Shown here in pieces: positions 6,284 to 8,323 of a DNA stretch of 8,323 nucleotides. The notes under the pieces are model-generated. The model was not told the DNA's origin. It saw nothing but the letters and a program-made list of their open reading frames with translations, and did not search any database. The position numbers were made by a program, and so were the translations under genes. The stretch comes from Sulfurimonas sp. (GTDB taxonomy: Bacteria > Campylobacterota > Campylobacteria > Campylobacterales > Sulfurimonadaceae), in contig JAMORZ010000117.1 in the NCBI GenBank assembly GCA_027063295.1, positions 1 through 8,323 of the forward strand. Direction: 5' to 3'. Position 1 is the stretch's first letter. The number at the start of each line of letters is the position of its first letter.

Positions 6284-6573
6284 CAAAAGAGGATATCTTA
6301 GCAACACTTTTGAGAGAAAAAAATCATCTCCAAAAAGAGTATGGGGTTGAAAAGATAGGTCTTTTTGGCTCTTGCTCCCGTGGAGAGGCAACTTCTCAGA
6401 GTGATATAGATATCTATGTCGAACTCAAAGAGAACAGTTTTAGAAAGTTAGCATCTTTGTGGAACTATCTTGAGGATTTATATGGTGGAATAAAAGTTGA
6501 TATGGTCAACAAACATCGTCATGCAAAAAGTGAGATTTTTAAATCGATACAACAAGAGACTATCTATATATGA
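6280..6573 (+). CDS. mntA: MNT-domain nucleotidyltransferase antitoxin MntA
   Basis: A 97-residue minimal nucleotidyltransferase. The strand GLFGS leads into the family motif GSX10DXD, with G30, S31, D42 and D44, and a third acidic residue D74 in KVDMV completes the metal-binding triad, so the active site looks intact. Family knowledge: MntA proteins paired with HEPN partners act as antitoxins by transferring AMP to a tyrosine of the HEPN toxin near its RX4HXY motif. That motif is present in the following gene (R83, H88, Y90 of the repaired protein). The gene overlaps kdsD upstream and the HEPN gene downstream, each by four bases as ATGA. Its later half is AT-richer than kdsD, which suggests acquisition. 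Confidence 0.93.
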   Translation: MTKEDILATLLREKNHLQKEYGVEKIGLFGSCSRGEATSQSDIDIYVELKENSFRKLASLWNYLEDLYGGIKVDMVNKHRHAKSEIFKSIQQETIYI

Positions 6574-6936
6574 ATAAGATGCCGCTTTTAGAACTTTTGG
6601 AGTTTATTGGTGAGAGTATATCTCTCGTCAAAAGAAGATGCCAGGGTGTTGATAAGGCAGATGATTTTTTGTAGTGATGAGAGTTTAGATAGATTCGAAG
6701 CTGCGATTATGCGGTTGCAAACTATTGGTGAAGCCCTAAAAAACATCGATAAACATGATAGTTCATTTTTAGAACAAGTAGCTCCAAAGAAATATTGGAG
6801 AGAGATTATTAGGATGAGAGATTTAATTTCTCATCATTATATGGATATTCAAGCAGATATTATCTTCTCTATTTGTAAAGAGGAGTTTGATATACTACAA
6901 GAAAATATAGAAAAATTAAAAGAGAAAATACAATGA
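6570..6936 (+). pseudogene. hepT: HEPN-domain toxin HepT, split by a one-base frameshift
   Basis: Reading from the ATG at 6570 (overlapping the mntA stop as ATGA) gives 34 residues, ending ...KADDFL at a TAG at 6672. From the T run at 6665-6670 the next frame continues CSDESLDRFEAAIMRLQ and runs to the TGA at 6934-6936. Dropping one T joins the two into a 121-residue protein of normal HEPN/DUF86 length, with ADDF at the join and RDLISHHY (83-90) supplying the HEPN RNase motif RX4HXY (R83, H88, Y90). The start and the catalytic half are otherwise intact, so the damage is a single indel. An in-frame ATG at 6661 could give a 91-residue product that keeps the motif but lacks the first helix. It may be a dead toxin, a slippage-switched gene or a sequencing error; the sequence cannot decide. 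Confidence 0.88.
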
Positions 6937-7718
6937 GACTAAATAAATTTATAGCACACTACTCAACCTACTCACGTCGTGAGGCAGATAGAGCTATCCA
7001 AGATGGGTATGTACGTGTCAATGGTGAGATAGAGATGAACCCTGCAACACAGGTAGATGAGAGGTTTGATACTGTTTATATCAGTGGAAAACAAGTAAGT
7101 GCACAGGAGAAATACACCGTAATAGTATATAACAAACCAAAAGGGGAACTTGTTACCAAGTCAGATCCAAAGGGGCGTAAAACCATCTACGATACACTCG
7201 ATAAAAAGTTCAAACACTTCATCCCTGTAGGGCGACTTGACTTTGCATCTGAGGGACTGCTTTTACTTACAGATGCTTCACGTGTGGCAACAGCACTGAT
7301 GGAGTCAGACCTCGAGCGTATCTACAAACTCAAGATCAAAGGGGAAGTTACCCCTGAGATGGAAGACGCTATGCTTAATGGGATGTACCTAGAAGATGCA
7401 ACAGCTGGAGCACACTCTCACTCCAAAGTAAAATCTATGGAGTTTAAACCGTTTTTGGGTTACAAGATACAAAAAAACAGAAGTGACTACTCGGTGCTTA
7501 AAGTTGCACTCGCAGAAGGCAAAAACCGTGAGCTTCGCCGTTTTTTTGCCCACTTTGGTGCTGAGGTGGCAGACCTGAAACGCCTCAGTTTTGCAGAGAT
7601 AGAGTTAAATAATCTCCCAACAGGTAAGAGTCGCTATCTTACACGCAGTGAGTACTCAGCACTACATAAGTTCCTTCGTGCCGAGGAGAAAAAAGCAAAA
7701 GAGAGAGGCGGCAAATAG
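6933..7718 (+). CDS. rluB: rRNA pseudouridine synthase, RsuA/RluB family
   Basis: Converts a specific uridine of ribosomal RNA to pseudouridine. The 261-residue protein has an N-terminal S4 RNA-binding domain (about 1-48: RLNKFIAHY...SRREADRAIQDGYVRVNG in outline) and a catalytic domain. The latter holds YNKPKGELVT (66-75), the catalytic aspartate D103 in GRLDFASEGLLLLT (100-113) and the late KNRELRRFF segment typical of this subfamily. The last 15 residues are lysine and glutamate rich. The RluB label (23S rRNA) rather than RsuA (16S) is a family-level guess. The start overlaps the hepT stop as ATGA, so its translation may depend on ribosomes finishing hepT, which the frameshift would disturb. 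Confidence 0.9.
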   Translation: MRLNKFIAHYSTYSRREADRAIQDGYVRVNGEIEMNPATQVDERFDTVYISGKQVSAQEKYTVIVYNKPKGELVTKSDPKGRKTIYDTLDKKFKHFIPVGRLDFASEGLLLLTDASRVATALMESDLERIYKLKIKGEVTPEMEDAMLNGMYLEDATAGAHSHSKVKSMEFKPFLGYKIQKNRSDYSVLKVALAEGKNRELRRFFAHFGAEVADLKRLSFAEIELNNLPTGKSRYLTRSEYSALHKFLRAEEKKAKERGGK

Positions 7719-7721
7719 AGC

Positions 7722-8323
7722 GTGGCTGATTTTACACAGATACTCAGAGCAAAGAGTTTCGATGAGCTTGTAGGGCAAGAACATCTGTGTGCACAAGATG
7801 CACCCTTGAGGGTGTTGTGTGAAAAAGGTGCTTTGGGGCACAGCTTTTTTTATGGTCCAGCAGGGGTTGGAAAAACCTCTTTGGCTCGTATTATTGCGAG
7901 TGTGATGGGGTTGCCTTTTTATGAGTTTAATGCCACATCACTTAAGGTGGAGCAGCTTAGAAAGATTTTTGAGCAGTACAAAAATGCTCTGCAAAAACCA
8001 CTTATCTTCATCGATGAGGTGCACCGTCTGGCAAAAAACCAACAAGAGGTGCTTTTGCCTGTGATGGAGAACAACTCTGTGCTTATTATCGGAGCTTCTA
8101 CAGAAAATCCTTTCTTCTCCCTTACTTCTGCGATGCGTTCGCGCTCTATGCTTTTTGAACTTCATCCCATCTCAAACGCAGCATTGCATACACTCTTACA
8201 AAGAGCGATACAACAAGCTTCACTCATTCTCGATGAGCAAACGCAAGAGTATCTGGTGGCTTCAAGTGGTGGAGATGCAAGAGCGATGCTCAAACTTTTG
8301 GAGTTTGCATCTAACATCAACAC
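7722..8323 (+). CDS. rarA: Replication-associated recombination protein A (AAA+ ATPase), 3' end outside window
   Basis: RarA (MgsA) is a clamp-loader-like AAA+ ATPase acting at stalled replication forks. The frame is open from a GTG at 7722 to the window edge, about 200 residues of a protein that is normally near 400. Visible are the N-terminal LRAKSFDELVGQEHL (8-22), Walker A GPAGVGKT (45-52), Walker B LIFIDE (94-99), sensor 1 within IGASTENPFF (123-132, the STENP block being characteristic of the RarA/WRNIP1 family) and the arginine-bearing AMRSRSM (137-143). GTG is chosen because the family starts just before the LRPK-like segment and no ATG lies close by. Only three bases separate it from the pseudouridine synthase stop, so it belongs to the same operon. 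Confidence 0.93.
   Translation, partial: MADFTQILRAKSFDELVGQEHLCAQDAPLRVLCEKGALGHSFFYGPAGVGKTSLARIIASVMGLPFYEFNATSLKVEQLRKIFEQYKNALQKPLIFIDEVHRLAKNQQEVLLPVMENNSVLIIGASTENPFFSLTSAMRSRSMLFELHPISNAALHTLLQRAIQQASLILDEQTQEYLVASSGGDARAMLKLLEFASNIN

Noticed and set aside
6607..6672. An ATG at 6607 as the start of the HEPN gene, giving a 109-residue protein beginning MVRVYLSS
   Set aside because: The residues it adds before about 6665 do not resemble a HEPN first helix, whereas the other frame from the ATGA-coupled start at 6570 does (PLLELLEFIGES). The open frame between is accidental.
1..8323. CRISPR array, insertion sequence, integrase or attachment site associated with the tRNA cluster
   Set aside because: No regularly spaced repeats, no transposase or integrase frame, and no duplicated tRNA 3' end was seen in the window.

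Overview
The window looks like chromosomal DNA of a Campylobacterota bacterium, probably a Sulfurimonas/Sulfurovum-type relative. The clues are moderately low GC, short ATGA-coupled gene junctions, AT-rich promoters with a clear -10 box but usually no -35 box, and the gene families and protein style seen here. This placement is inference; no rRNA or other marker gene is present.

Layout. Positions 1-330 hold three tRNA genes on the minus strand, transcribed in the order Pro(TGG), His(GTG), Arg(TCG). A promoter at 372-400 with exact consensus -35 and -10 boxes, backed by an UP-like A/T tract, drives them. Divergent from it is a plus-strand operon (471-2286): a neurotransmitter:sodium symporter (NSS) family transporter and two small unrecognised proteins, the second with four evenly spaced cysteines. 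It converges on, and overlaps by 4 bases, a minus-strand operon (5247 down to 2283): a small P-loop ATPase of HerA/FtsK flavour, bifunctional NAD(P)H-hydrate repair enzyme Nnr, and thiazole synthase ThiG. A short divergent promoter region (5248-5320) separates this from a plus-strand operon: kdsD (arabinose-5-phosphate isomerase, the Kdo/LPS pathway), mntA-hepT (a MNT/HEPN toxin-antitoxin pair), an RsuA/RluB-type pseudouridine synthase, and the start of rarA, which runs off the window.

The most notable feature is the mntA-hepT pair. The antitoxin MntA is intact with its GSX10DXD motif. The toxin HepT is split by a one-base frameshift at a run of six T (6665-6670). Removing one T restores a 121-residue HEPN protein with the RX4HXY catalytic motif. 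The pair joins kdsD upstream and the pseudouridine synthase downstream by 4-base ATGA overlaps, and it is visibly more AT-rich than its neighbours. It therefore looks like a cargo module seated inside a housekeeping operon, with the toxin now off, switchable, or made as a shorter product from an internal start.

No CRISPR array, insertion sequence, rRNA or convincing rho-independent terminator was seen. No gene-free stretch exceeds 150 bases.
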